A program made the translations under genes and the position numbers. DNA of 64,000 nt, taken from positions 13,843,501 to 13,907,500 of the forward strand of contig NC_088342.1 in the NCBI RefSeq assembly GCF_036884655.1, read 5' to 3'. Every line of letters begins with the position of its first letter. The first letter of the stretch is position 1. A model generated the notes under the pieces. That model was not told where the DNA came from, did not search any database, and worked only from the letters and a program-made list of their open reading frames with translations. Of this stretch, positions 48,437 through 60,510 are shown piece by piece. The stretch is from Musa acuminata AAA Group (taxonomy: Eukaryota > Streptophyta > Magnoliopsida > Zingiberales > Musaceae).

Positions 48437-50743
48437 TTCTCCCCCACTTATTCCTTCGACGTCCTCGTCGAAGCCTTTGTCGACATTACAACTACTCGCC
48501 TCTGCTGAGTCTTCAATCTTCTGCTCCAGCTACAATGCGTCTCTTGGCTCCCAACTGCTCTCCACTGCTGTTTTTGAGTAGTCAAACCTTTGATCCGCCT
48601 TACTGCTTCAACTCGCCAATGAATCTGACTCTAGTGTGGGGTTGGCTGAGTTGTGTTGATCCCTGTTGGTTCCTGTGGATCCTCTAGATGAAGGAAAAGA
48701 CCATCCTTACTGCGCCAGTCTCTCAAATGCCTCATGCTGTTTGAACTGGGTGGATGCTTGTTGGAGCTTTTAACGAGCATCGTCTCGCAAACTTCTGAAG
48801 ATTTGGGTCCTTCCTCCATAAAATTTGCTCATTGACTCTTCTTTCACTTAGTTATCACATCCAAGTAGGTTCGCATCACTTCCGCTTTCGATTGACATTT
48901 CGTTGGGAAATGAAGCGGACAATCTACTCTCAGTAACACTGATCACCATTAGTGAGGATTTGACAACTATTGTCTTCCATTATCTTCGAAGGGCCTTTGA
49001 ACTTATGCAGAGCTCCTCTGCTGGATAGATAAGAGAATTAGGGTACTCGGTTTCGCCTATTCTCTTAAGGGTTGAGAAGGCAAAGGTTACTTGACTTCGC
49101 CCGCCTCCTCAAGGTTGTACTCCATGCATCGAGCTTGTTACTAGCCTTCGCCTGCTCTTTGCTCACACTTCTGAAGCACTTGAAGTGTTTGCACTCCTTG
49201 CGTTGAGTTAGCTACTGTGATTCACCTTCTCAATGCCATCGAACTTCTGGAATGCAAGAAGTTTTCACCCCAACTTGGAGTAATTCTCTAATAGATTTGG
49301 TTGCCTCAGGGATTGTACCGTCTTCTCCATCAACCCTGCCGCCTACTCCCCTGAGTAGCGAAGGTACAATACCGTGTACTGACTACTTCGTTCCTTGGTC
49401 GTGCAATCTTGCATGACCCGAAGTCCTTCACTTTCGGCTATCTTGATGAGAAACTAATTGACACCGGTCTTACGAAGTTCCTTGGCCTCTGCCCTTCAGC
49501 CTTGTCACGGTACTTGGAGTTTGCTTCTGCATGCTCCACCTCCTCGGCCCCTTTCACAACCAAGCGCTCTCCCTCCATGAGAGCAAGGGATCAATGACTT
49601 TTCACGGAAGTCCCGCCTTTGCGGTACCATGGCGCTGCCATTCCCATGGCACTACTATCCATCGCCTCGCATCTGCATCCCTTTACTTCACAATCAGTAG
49701 ACATGCCTCTACGGTACTCCTCCGAGTCCACCTCCATTCTAACTGATGCTTGATTTTGGGTAGCTAAGTCCCTCTAGACTCATCGTCGCTTCCTCGCCCC
49801 TTTCGACCCCCTACTTCAACACCTCTGTGTTCTCCAAGCAGCACCCTTTGGTCGATGGAAAGACAGACTGTAACTCCCATGCACGGCCTCTGCCATCACG
49901 TTATAGGGTTTGCACCGATTCTGTTCTCCTTAGCTTCCTTGGTAGCAACGTTCGCTAACTCGACCTTGTCCTCTGACTTATCGGGCTCCCTTAAGTGAAT
50001 ATGAGCTCTGGAGCAGTCCAACTCTCCAGCTGCTTCGATCATACCGCTGTATGATCAAGTCCCTCCCATGGGACTCACTAGTACTTGCATTTGAACTTTT
50101 CCCTTGGTGGAACACAGCCCCCATATGCTGATGACCAAGGCTTTCATCCGATGCAAAATTTGATGCACGCACGGAAGACCCGCCTCTGCGGTACCATGGC
50201 CTTCACTCCTTGAATCCATAGCCCTTCTTACCGTCGTGTTGTTCACCGAAGTGGAGCTTCCAGTAGCTCCCGATCATACCTCCGTATGATCTAGTCCCTC
50301 ACGGGGCTAGGTTGTGTGAATCACATTGCCACAAACTATTCCACCACGATCCGCTGCACCATGTCGCCTCCTGGTGACATCTCTATTGCATTCTGATCCT
50401 TATGGGATGAACTCGAATTGTGAACCCTTCATGTGTGGCCTCTACCAATACATCGCAGGGTCTCTTCCACCTTCGATTTTGTTCGCTCCTTTGGCAATCG
50501 ACCTTCATCCCCCCACTCTTGGGTCACACCATGATGAAGCACCGCTCTAGGACAGTCCATCGCCTAGTAGCTCCCGAAGTCCCCCGACTTCGCTGCAATT
50601 AGTCCACCATTGTCTGGATCCTGGGCCTCTACCCCTACCAGCACAATCTTCGCTATGCACCACCCCCTTTATAGCAACTTGAATGACAACACTATGGCAT
50701 ATTCTTCAAGAGTACCCGCCTCTACGTCCTCTTGCCCCGTGCT
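48437..50743 (-). other. LARD2 internal region, left part
   Basis: It is co-linear with LARD1 14120-16425 without large rearrangement. I recognise no coding domain. It ends at the GTGCT duplication of G2. Confidence 0.8.
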
Positions 50744-50884
50744 TGTTAGGATCGAGAGCACTAAGAGGGGGGGGGGGGGGTGAATTAGTGCAGCGAAAAT
50801 CTTTCAGCGATTAAAACCGAAAGCTGCGTTCGTTCGATAAAAACAATTTCGATGTAAAAGCCGATTCTAAGATTACTTAAGATT

Positions 50885-51065
50885 AAGCGCAGTTTATGTC
50901 TAAACATCTTTTACGTCTAAATGCAGTTTGCGTCTAAACGTAGTTTACGTCTAAACGCAGTTTGCATCTAAACGCAGTTTTACGTCTAAACGTAGTTTAC
51001 GTCTAAATGCAGTTTGCGTCTAAATGCAGTTTTACGTCTAAACGTAGTTTACGTCTAAATACTGA
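50885..51065. repeat. Short tandem array in G2 (about 19-bp units)
   Basis: Units of the form ACGTCTAAACGCAGTTT repeat about nine times with C/T and A/G variants. A longer block (GATCGT...CGATTTAC...GCAGAAGGCAGT) is duplicated just after, at about 51110-51270 and 51300-51390. Confidence 0.8.
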
Positions 51066-51819
51066 TTCTGAAGATACTGAACTTTTGATGCATTTTATAA
51101 ATGCGCAGAAGGCAGTTTTGCAGTTATAAATGGAGTCAAAATGTAAACGTAAACTGCAATGTAATGATCGTGCGAAATCGCCGATTTACATCTAAATGCA
51201 GATTCGGAAAGATCTAAACTTAGAAACTCGTTCGTAAAAGCACAGAAGGTAGTTTGCAGTTATAAATGGAGTCAAAACGTAAACATAAACTGCAATGTAA
51301 TGATCGTACGAAAATGCCGATTTACGTCTAAACACAGATTCGGAAAGATCCGAGCTTAGAGACTTGTTCGTAAAAGCGCAGAAGGCAGTAGCTATTTAGG
51401 AGGTTTGCAGTAATGATAAAATGCTCAAAGTAAATGCAAACCAAGATTTAGAGTGGTTCGGTCAGTCTTGACCTACTCCACTTTTGGCTTCCTCCTCCGA
51501 CGAGGTCACCAACGTCAACTAGAGACCTTCCTTCAATAGGCGAAGGACAACTGCTCTTTTACAGTTTCACTCCTTTTGACGGGCTCAGGAGACAACCCTT
51601 ACATAACCTTTCTCTCCTCTCTTTACAACTCAAAACTTTGAAGAACAGAAGGAGGAGAACTTTTAGGCTTTACAATAATTTTGAGCTCTTAGAATCACAG
51701 AAAAGATCAAGATTTCGGTGTAGGTCTGTATCTTTTCAGTGCTGAATGGGTGGGGTATTTATAGGCCCCGACCCAGTTCAAATTTGGAGCTCAAAATGAT
51801 CAAATCCCGGAATTCCGGG

Positions 51820-52175
51820 ATCAGGCGGTTGCACCTCCTGACTGGAGCGGTTGCACCGCCTGGCAGAGCTCGAAGACTGAGCCTAGGCGGTTGCACCTCT
51901 CTGTCAGGGGCGGTTGCACCGCTTGTGTCTGGCTCGGAGACTGAGCCCCAGGCGGTGCCACCTCCTGACTGAGGCGGTTGCACCGCCTGCCAGAGCTCGA
52001 AGACCGAGCTCCGACGGTGCTACCTCTTTGTCAGGGGAGGTTGCACCGCCCAGTCTTGCTCGAAGACTGAGCCCAAGCGGTGCCACCTCCTGGCTGGGGC
52101 AGTTGCACTGCCCAGTCTCCCTGGGAGACTTAGCCTAGGCGGTGCTACCTCCTGGCTTGGGCGGTTGCACCTCCT
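51820..52175. repeat. Palindromic module array in G2
   Basis: Modules GGCGGTTGCACC, GGCGGTGCCACC and relatives alternate with spacers containing CTCGAAGACTGAGC. About ten modules. They are analogous in position to the GGTACC arrays of G1 and G3 but differ in sequence. Confidence 0.8.
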
Positions 52176-52705
52176 GGTGCAATCAGGGTCCGAATGGGTA
52201 GCTCCATTCGGCCCAATTTCGGTTTCTCAGGGGCCCAATTGTCCCAAGATTAAGCCAATGGGATCACCTCCCATTTCCAGCTTAATCAACATGCTAACTA
52301 CGATTACTTCTAAGACAATTTCTGCAGCTTTGCTTTGGTGCGTCAATCGCTTCTTCCGTCGAGTTTCCGGCGAACTTCCGTCGATCATCCGATGAACTCT
52401 CGGTGATGCTCCTGCAGACTTCCGGAAAACTCCTGGACTTGTGACGATCCACTTGGCGAGTTCCGACGAGCTTCTCTTGGCAAGCTTCTGGACTTCTCGG
52501 ATCTGTTCCCGCAGAACCTCCGACGACTATCCGAACTTCCGTTGAACTCTCGAACTCCCAACGTGATCATGAACTTGACTCCGGCGCAACTCCTGCTGCT
52601 TGTCTAACTTTCATCATAGTTAATCCTGCACACTTATCTCAACACATAGATTAGACAACAAATGACAATTGACTTCATCATCAAAATCCGAGATTCAACA
52701 GTGCT

Positions 52706-54071
52706 AAGGCCTTCTGAACCCAACTTCGCCTCCGCAATTTGAGTCGCCTTAGCTCCTCCATCAAATGCTTTTCCGAGATAAGGTGCATGTGCCCAGAAGC
52801 TCCCTTCGTCTTTGGCACCATGCAAGATGAGTCCGCTCCATCAGAATGAATGACCCATGGAACAACATGATCCTGCTCTTGCCTCTGCAAGAGTTCATGT
52901 CCTTGACCTCTATCCAAGGAAAGCACTATGCCTCTGCTCCATGTTCCATCTTCTATGCTGGCTCCCTTCATGCGGCTTGGGTACTTCGCCAAGTTACACC
53001 CAAGTTGTTCCGCTCCTCGTTTTTGCATTGAGTTGATGGTGGCCCTCGCGTCCACCATTCCACGGGTCAGCCCACTCTTGAGTCTGATCTCCATACTGAC
53101 TCCAAGTGTGCCTTCATTTGTGTTGCTTTGGATTGCTCCCCCACTTGATCTCGCAATGTATCCACCAATGCATTCTCTCAAGCGAGATCATGCGATGACT
53201 CCTCACCGCTCGCTCAGTCCATTGAGCTTCGTGGAGTTGTTGTTTGTTGAGGTACTCCTCAACTTGTGAGGTTCGTCCCGCATGATTCTCCCTCTGGAGA
53301 GTCGGGACTTATCCCTCCTGGATAACTATCCCGTAGGAGCAACATCTCTCTTTATTTCGGAAACCACCATCCCCTTGGACTACTCCGATCTGCTAAACAA
53401 ACTGTGCATTATTCTGCCTCCTGCAAATGCACTTACTAGATTGCGACTCCACGTCAATATAGCCCCTGCTGCACCCCTCAAGGGCTAGCAACATGCTGAA
53501 CTAGTTGCACCCTTCAGCCTCTTACGGACGTATCCTTCACATGCCAAAGAGAAAGTTTCAATGCTCCATGGCGCCGAGTTTTGATCGCCTTGGGATGGCC
53601 ACGAACATTCCATCGTCCGCATACAAGCCCATGTATGAGTACCAAATTCTTCGAGCTAGCAATTCCCCTCACCTCTGTGAGCTTTGCATACCTCTTTTGG
53701 TCGTTGAGCAACTCATTCCACCTTGCATGGTCTCATCCTTTATCAAGTGCCTCGCTTGCCTTGAGCACCATCAAGTATAGTTGTCAACGTTGAGCCGTAG
53801 CTCAAACTCAACCATCCCAACCTTTGTGCGCTTCACATTCTTCCAAGCTTGTCTGTTCTCGTGGTGCCTCTTGCGCGAAGGGTTGGCCATTCCTCTGAAT
53901 GCCAATCTCATATGCCCGCTCCTCTGAGTGACTCCTTTTCCCTACATCTACATGCTCGTTTTCCCCCAAACGGTCGTGCGTGTGCTGACTGCCCTCAACG
54001 CAGCCCAGCTAGGTCCCCCACGTTTGCATGCTCTGTGTTTCTATGAGTGCTTGTCCCGCTCTAATACCATA
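52706..54071 (-). other. LARD2 internal region, right part
   Basis: It is co-linear with LARD1 16435-17800. A minus-strand frame of 166 codons (52681-53181, start MRECIGGY) runs into G2. The same frame in LARD1 has a TAG. Most substitutions between the two change amino acids, so I do not call it a gene. Confidence 0.75.
54055..54069 (-). other. PBS of LARD2
   Basis: The minus strand reads TGGTATTAGAGCGGG, one change from LARD1, two bases from the LTR. Confidence 0.88.
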
Positions 54072-54518
54072 TGTCACGAACTTAGCTGGTTTTGCCTAAG
54101 TCGTGCGGCACCCTTGCGTGTCCGTCCGCAAAGGTAAGCCTCCCCGAAGCCTCCCATGGTCCCTTAGGTCCCACAAAAGAGAGAACAGGACAGAGAAAAG
54201 GCCTCACTCGGGATGCACAAGCAAACATCTCCGAAAAACACTTTATAGACAATGCAAATTACAAACAGACTTTACAAACTCTGAACAGTTGCACAACAAA
54301 GGGTAAAATGGTCCATTACAGACCGAGAATCACTCACATGTGTCCACATGACACAACCTTTATTTACAAGCCTAAAACGACCACCAACCTAACTAAAATG
54401 GGACTATGAAGCCTTCGGTCGTCCCTCTACATGCTGTACAAAGCATGAACACACCCAAAATACACTGACATACATAAGCATTACATCAAACATCCTATTT
54501 AGAAGTTTGTCCGTGACA
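54072..54518 (-). repeat. LARD2 5' LTR
   Basis: Partner of 47990-48436. It is followed by GCTT and the resumed G3 LTR. Confidence 0.92.
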
Positions 54519-55420
54519 GCTTGGCACCCTACAAGGGGCGGTACAACCGCTCAGACTGGCAGTACCATCGCCTGACACAGTCTCGAAGATTATGCCACGA
54601 CAGTGAGATTTCTTGGAGCACTGTTTGAGCCTCTTATTGGGCCCAAAACAGTCCTTACATGGGCCTAGCTGGCCCTTAATTTGGTTGGCCCAAATCCAAA
54701 CCCAATTATATGCTATCTACGAAATCTAAGACATAATTTGAGCTAAACAAGTCTGTAAGTCTATTCTTCCGACGAACTTCCGATGATCTCTCGATAATAT
54801 TCCGATGGACTCCTGGAAGCTCCTAGACTTCACGACGATCTTCTTGGCGAGTTCTGACGAGCTTCTCTGGCAAGCTTCGAGACTTCTTGGCTAGTTCTGA
54901 CAGAACATCCGACGAACGTCCGGACTTCCGACGAACTCTCGAACTCCCAACGTGATCTCGATTTTGACTCCAGGACTTCATTTTGCTACATGTCTTGCTA
55001 TCGTAGTTAATCCTCTATATGTAAAAACATACTTCGATCTAGACAATTAATACTAAGCATTAATCAAGTTGTCCGACATGTCATTGGTCCCTTGACGCTT
55101 CGTCCGATTCTTCGGCACATCGTCCTCTCTTGCGGCCTATTGCCCAATCGGCCAGTTGACTCCACGACTCCGATATCCTTGGCACAATATCTGCTCTTCT
55201 TGGCCCGATGCCCGAATCTATGGCCCGAAGCCTTCTGTCGATATGTCGACCGTTCTTCCTGTTCGATATCCAATTTTCTAACATGTTTTCCCTCGACACA
55301 ACATGATTTTTTCTACTTTAATTGTCTCATCCTGATCGAAGCATCCTGCGTCACTCAAAACATAGATTAAATCATAAACACATATCAATTAGTTTCATCA
55401 TCAAAATATGAGATTCAATA

Positions 55421-57439
55421 ATCTCTCCCATTTTTATGATGACAACCAATTGATGAAAGAGTTAACCTTAACTCCCGGAGTTTAAACAAACTCCCCCTAT
55501 CAATATGTCATATTGATAGAAACTCTTGGATTCAAAAATCCAAGCAAACATGTCATGATAAAATCATGCATGTCATCAACATACTTCTCCCCTTTGTCAT
55601 CAACAAAAAGGAGAAGTTCCAACTCTCATGTGTTTAGAAATACAAGTTCAAATCATTGCATGAAAAACATAATATCAAGTTTTATCATCATGTAATTTGA
55701 AGCTAGAAAATTTAGCAAGTGTTTCATCATGCTTAGAACATTCAAGCTATCAAGTTATAGATATGTAAGTTTTACAACATACAAGCTAGCAAATTTAAAG
55801 ATGTGCAAGTTGGCATATTTGCTTTTCTTTGTGATGTGCAAGAAAGCATATTTTTGCATCTTCTTGAGATTTCAAGCAAGTAATTTCTTCTCTTTTGAGA
55901 AGTGCGATTATTTTTGCTTCCTTTGCAAAAACGCAAGCTAACAAAATGTTACATTATTTTACAACATGGAAGCTAACAATTTAAGATGTTCATGAAGCAA
56001 GTACTTTCTTCTCTTTTGAGAAGTGTAATTATTGCTTTTTTCTTGAATTGTGCGAACTAGCAAATTTGTTTTCTAGCAAGTTTTGCTCCCCTTTTGTCAT
56101 TGTTAAAAAGAAAGGAATAATAATATAATAGTGTAATTCATTTCCCGTTACTATAATTTACAAATCATGACAAAGGAAAATAGCATAGAAGAAAATTCAA
56201 GTCATGAATGTTAAAATAATTATTTTATCATGAATATTTCATCATTGCATGCATCATTATCACAAATTAAAGCATTGCATGCATAATGCCAAATTATGAT
56301 GTATATAAAATATAAAATCATCATTACATGCATGATTCCAAATTATCATTCTAAGTATTATATCAGAAAATGATAATTATTGATTTTCATATTATTTCAA
56401 GAAATCATAGTGTTGCATGCATTTTTATCTAAGGGAAAAATCATAGTGTTGCATGCATCATTCTAAAATATTTCAAGCCATGCAAGCCATAAATATAAAG
56501 AAATCATGTCATAAAGGATAAAATCACTTGAATACCAAAAGACATGATTCATATAGTAAATCTCTTCTTTAAATAAAATATCAAGAAAAATCATAGGAGT
56601 ACAAAGAAGAGATCTTGTTTTAAAAGAAAATCAAGTAATATATCCAAGAACTCATAAGAAGAATCATGATTCATTAGAAAATCTCCTCTTAAGAAAATAC
56701 CAAGTAGAATCGTAAGAGAACGATTAATAAAAAATGTTGATTCATAACAAATCTTTCAAGTTATAATCAATTCATGAATACCGAAAGAACATTCAAGATT
56801 TATTTGGATAGTTTTTCTTCTTTAGTAAACGATAAGAAGAAACATGGGAGTTCAAAAAATAAGAACTTAATTCATAAACAATTTCAAGTTATAAATCATG
56901 AGAAATCGATATCATGATTTCGATAAAAAATGTATTCAAATTTAAATCATCAAAATCATTTTCATGGTCCAAGAGATTCATAAAGGTGATATAAATAGAT
57001 TCATTAATCTCCTTTTTGGAAAAATTGAGAAAGTATGAAAAATAATTTTTTCTAGGTGAAATCTTTTCTCTTTTTAGTTGTTTCAATTCATGTGATTTAT
57101 TTCATTTATGCCAAATAAAAATGTGTAAAAATAAATTTCGTCATAAAAACCATCAAGACCAATAAATCACAAAAATCATCATGTATAACTTTAAAATCTC
57201 ATGCATAAAACTCATTAAGTATGATACAAACATTTATTTTCAATCAAAATCATTTTGTTTGTTTATCATAAAATATGTATTTTTCATGATTATTTTTAAA
57301 ATTATTGGAAATGTAAGCATGATCCAATTTTACTTTTGCATTTTCATTAAACATGCAATTAAAAAAATATTTATTTTCTTAAACTAAATTAAAACTAAAT
57401 TAAAAATAAGTCATGAGAAGTATGTAATTTCAAAATAAA
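55421..57439 (-). other. G3 internal non-coding region
   Basis: It is AT-rich and homologous in layout to G1 32520-34491, with AAGCTAGCAA-type motifs between about 55690 and 56080. No pol motif. Confidence 0.7.
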
Positions 57440-58415
57440 CTAAAGGCGTTTTGATTAACTCAACGTCGAAAGCCGTTAAGGCATAGTTTGCTACTTCGCC
57501 TTTCTTGATTTTCTCTTTATCTTCGGAGGAGCTCGATTCATCCCAATTTGTGTTCTTCTTCTTGTGTTCAAAGCAAGTAGTTGAGTTCTTTTTATTTTTT
57601 TATTTTTATTTCATTAACTTTTTAAATTTGTTAGTGAGGAGTTCAAGTTCACCATCACTTGAGCTTATGCTCGAGTGGTCTTCTTTTGTTCGATGTGTCA
57701 AATCCTTCCTGTTCTTTGGAAGGTGATTCTCATATTCGTCAAGTGCCACATTAGTCATTTCATAGGTCATCAAAGACCCAATTAGTTCTTCAAGTGGTAC
57801 GTTATTTAGGTTTTTAAAGAATGTAAAATTTTGTTTATAAGTTCAAAATCCAAAAAACTTCTACCAAGTGCTTTTAAACCATTGATGACATCCGTAAAAC
57901 AGGTGTACATGTCAACAATGGTTTCACTTTGTTTAATAATGCATTAAAAAATTAATTTTTGAATTATTCGAAAAAGTTTAAAATATTTTAATCTACTTGT
58001 GCATTCGAAATCTTTTAATCTTTTAAATCATTCAAAAAAGTTCAAAATCATGCATTAAAAAATTAATTTTTGAATCTTTTAATCTACTTGTGCCTTCGTG
58101 AGTGGTTTCAAGAATATGCCAAATATCGAAAGTCATTTTGCGAATAGAAACCTGATTAAACTCGTTTTTGTCTGAGGCGCAAAATAAGGCATTCATAGCC
58201 TTTGCATTTAAAGAAAACATCTTCTTCTCTAAATCATTCCAATGGTTCATTGGAAGAGAAGACATTTGAAAACTAAATTTAACTATGTGCTATAAATCGA
58301 GATTCAATAAAACCAAGAAAACTCTCATTCGAGTTTTCCAATAAGTGTAGTCCGTTCCATTGAAAAAGGGAGGACGAATGAGAGAGTGACCCTCTTGAAA
58401 GCCGAAAAGAGCCAT
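57440..58415 (-). pseudogene. G3 gag (UBN2-type) remnant, zinc knuckle missing
   Basis: The gag ATG is at 58415 (MALFGFQEGHSL). The text goes on through YWKTRMRV, NHWNDLEKKMFSLNAKAMNA, FDIWHILETTHEGTSR and LMHDFELF. After a duplicated, broken stretch come MTYEMTNVALDEYENH, ELELLTNKFKK and NYALTAFD. As in G1 the CCHC knuckle is absent (TTCFEHKKKNTNWDESS). Stops are present. The shared loss in two independent copies suggests it was already lost in the source element. Confidence 0.8.
57940..58100. repeat. Local duplication in G3 gag
   Basis: TGCATTAAAAAATTAATTTT occurs at about 57941 and again at about 58044, each followed by TTTTAATCTACTTGTGC text. A roughly 100-bp tandem duplication disrupts gag. 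Confidence 0.75.
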
Positions 58416-58447
58416 TTCTATTTGAGTGTTAAACCAAATTAAAAAAT

Positions 58448-58462
58448 GAGGCTTTGATACCA
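58448..58462 (-). other. PBS of G3
   Basis: The minus strand reads TGGTATCAAAGCCTC, two bases from the LTR. Confidence 0.85.
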
Positions 58463-58464
58463 AT

Positions 58465-60085
58465 TGTCAGGATTGGGGTCGGCACTAAGAGGGGGGGTGA
58501 ATTAGTGCAGCGGTAAAAACTATGTCAGGTTAAAAAACTTCATACGATAAAAATCGTTTCCGATGAAAAACCAATTTCGGAAACTTAACTTGAAAGCGTA
58601 CGTAATGAATTGAAGGCAGTAAGCACTTAAGGAGGTTTGCAGTATGGTAATAGAAAGAATAAAATGCAAACTAGAGAACATGACAGTTTTATAGTGGTTC
58701 GGTCGTCGTGACCTACATCCACTCTGCTGATTCCTCTTCCGTCGAGACCACCGGCATCTACTAACGATCTTCCTTTAATAGACGAAGATCAAACTCCTTC
58801 TTACACCCCTCTTCTCCTTTTACCGGGTTTAGGAGACAACCCTTGCAAACACACACACTCCTCTTATATAATTCTAAACTTAGAGTGGAGGAAATTTCTA
58901 AAGAGATTGCAGCAGCGTTTTCTCACTTTTGAATGCTCTGTGCTTATATCTTTTAATTAGGGATGAGAGGGGTATTTATAAGCTTCAAGTTGATTCAAAC
59001 TTGGAGCCTAAAACTTTCCCATCCTGGGTTTCCCAGGCATGGGTGGTACCACCGCCTACGCTAGGCGGTACCACTGCCTAGTGTCAGTATAACACTAACA
59101 CTGCGTTGGGCGATACCATCGCCTAGGGTGCTATGCTGGGTGGTACCATCGCCCAGCTTGGCTGTACCACCGCCTGGCACCCTGCCAGGGGTGGTACAAT
59201 CGCCCAGATTGGTGGTACCACCGCTTGACATAGTCTTGAAGACTATGTCATGACGGTGAGACTTCTTGGGGCACTGTTTGGGCCTCTTATTGGGCCCAAC
59301 ACAATTCTTACATGGGCCTAGCTGGCCCCTAATTGGGTTGGTCCAAATCAAAACCCAATTACATACTAACTACGAAATCTAAGACATAATCTGAGCTAAA
59401 CAAGTCTGTAAGTCTATTCTTCCGGCGATCTTTCGGTGAACTTCCGACGATCTTTCAGCAATGTTTTGGCGGACTCCCGGCAAGCTCCTGGACTTCACAA
59501 TGATCTTCTTGGTGAGTTTCGATGAGCTTCTCTGGCAAGCTCCGAGACTTCTCGGCTAGTTCCGAAAGAACTTTCGACGAACGTCCGGACTTCCGACGAA
59601 CTCTCGAACTCCCAACGTGATCTCGATCTTGACTTCGGGACTTCATTTTGCTACATGCCTTGCTATCGTAGTTAATCCTGCACATGTAAAAACATACTTT
59701 GATCTAGACAATTAATACTAAGCATTAATCAAGTTGTCTGGCATGTCATTGGTCCCTCGATGCTTCGTCCGATTCTTTGGCGCATCGTCCTCTCTTACAA
59801 CCTATTGCTCATTCGGCCAGTTGACTCTGCAACTCTGATATCCTTGGTACAATATATGCTCTTCTTGGCCCGATTCCCGAATCCACGGCTCGAAGCCTTC
59901 TATCAATACGTCGATTGTTCCTCCGGCCTGACATCCAATCTTCTGACATGTTTTCCCCATGCACAACATGATTTTTCCTGCTTTAACTATCTTATCCTGA
60001 TCGAAGCATCCTACATCACTCAAAACGCAGATTAAATTATAAACATATATCAATTGGTTTCATCATCAAATTATGAGATTCAATA
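58465..60085 (-). repeat. G3 5' LTR
   Basis: It begins TGTCAGGATTGGGG with a 7-G run (58491-58497), has a TATA box at 58973-58980 (minus) and a module array at 59040-59230, and ends GATTCAATA before GATTT. Confidence 0.9.
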
Positions 60086-60175
60086 GATTTGATATAAATC
60101 TATTTTTGGAAAATTGATTTTTGTTTTATTTTTTTCCTATGCATGCAATACTCCTCTAGGTTTCTCAATAGTTAA

Positions 60176-60510
60176 TAAAATGATTAACCATATAGAAAAG
60201 GATGAAAAAGAGGATGATTATATCTTATTGCTAGCATAGAAAGAAGACACTCGTAATGAAGACCTTTGGTACTTGGATAGTGGATGGAGCAAGCAATCAC
60301 ATTTGTGGGCACAATCATATATTCATGGAGCTAGACGAAACAAGTAATGGACAAGTTTCTTTTAGAGACTTCACAAAGGTGGAAGTAAAGGTTAAATGTA
60401 AAATTCTTATTCAAGCTAATAATAAAAATCATTATTTTATTTGTAATATCTATTATATGCCAACATAAAGACAAACATTTTAAGTCTAGGATAAATTTTA
60501 AAGAAAGGAT
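60176..60510 (+). pseudogene. Copia E gag end and protease remnant
   Basis: This resumes the gag frame broken at 30683: after the knuckle the text continues VNKMINHIEKDEKEDDYILL, then EDLWYLDSG at the protease active site. A 4-bp TGGA duplication (about 60281-60288) shifts the frame, and the open frame 60256-60468 carries on with ASNHICGHNHIFMELDE to NIYYMP. The next motif (KTNILSLG) is readable with errors up to the D-family LTR at 60511. Pol beyond this is not in the window. Confidence 0.82.

Larger units (their letters stand above)
50744..52700 (-). mobile_element. G2: solo LTR of family G inside LARD2
   Basis: A single 1957-bp LTR with family ends TGTTAGGATCGAG and GAGATTCAACA is flanked by exact duplication GTGCT (50739-50743 and 52701-52705). 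The empty site is visible in LARD1 (CCCCGTGCTAAGGCC near 16425-16440). There is no internal region, so it is a recombined solo LTR. It carries a 14-G run (50767-50780) and its own set of hairpin modules using GGCGGTTGCACC in place of GGCGGTACCACC. Confidence 0.94.
47990..54518 (-). mobile_element. LARD2: second copy of the non-coding LTR element
   Basis: LTRs 47990-48436 and 54072-54518 (447 bp each) differ at about 16 positions. PBS is 54055-54069 and the purine tract lies beside the left LTR. The duplication is the 4-bp GCTT (47986-47989 and 54519-54522). Without the nested G2 the internal region is 3.67 kb, almost the same as LARD1. At an assumed 1.3e-8 substitutions per site per year the LTR divergence would mean roughly 1.4 million years (rate is an assumption). 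Confidence 0.93.
47277..55420 (-). repeat. G3 3' LTR, split by LARD2
   Basis: The two parts (713 and 898 bp) sum to 1611 bp, near the 1621 bp of the partner LTR. It begins TGTCAGGATCAAGG with a 7-G run at 47303-47309 and ends GATTCAATA. The split lies inside its palindromic module array. Confidence 0.88.
47277..60085 (-). mobile_element. G3: gag-only LTR retrotransposon, interrupted by LARD2
   Basis: The left LTR is split (47277-47989 and 54523-55420), the internal region is 55421-58464, the right LTR is 58465-60085, and the PBS is 58448-58462. The target duplication GATTT is exact (47272-47276 and 60086-60090). Like G1 it encodes gag only. It was inserted 23 bp from the D element in the old D solo LTR. 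LARD2 later entered its left LTR. Confidence 0.92.
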
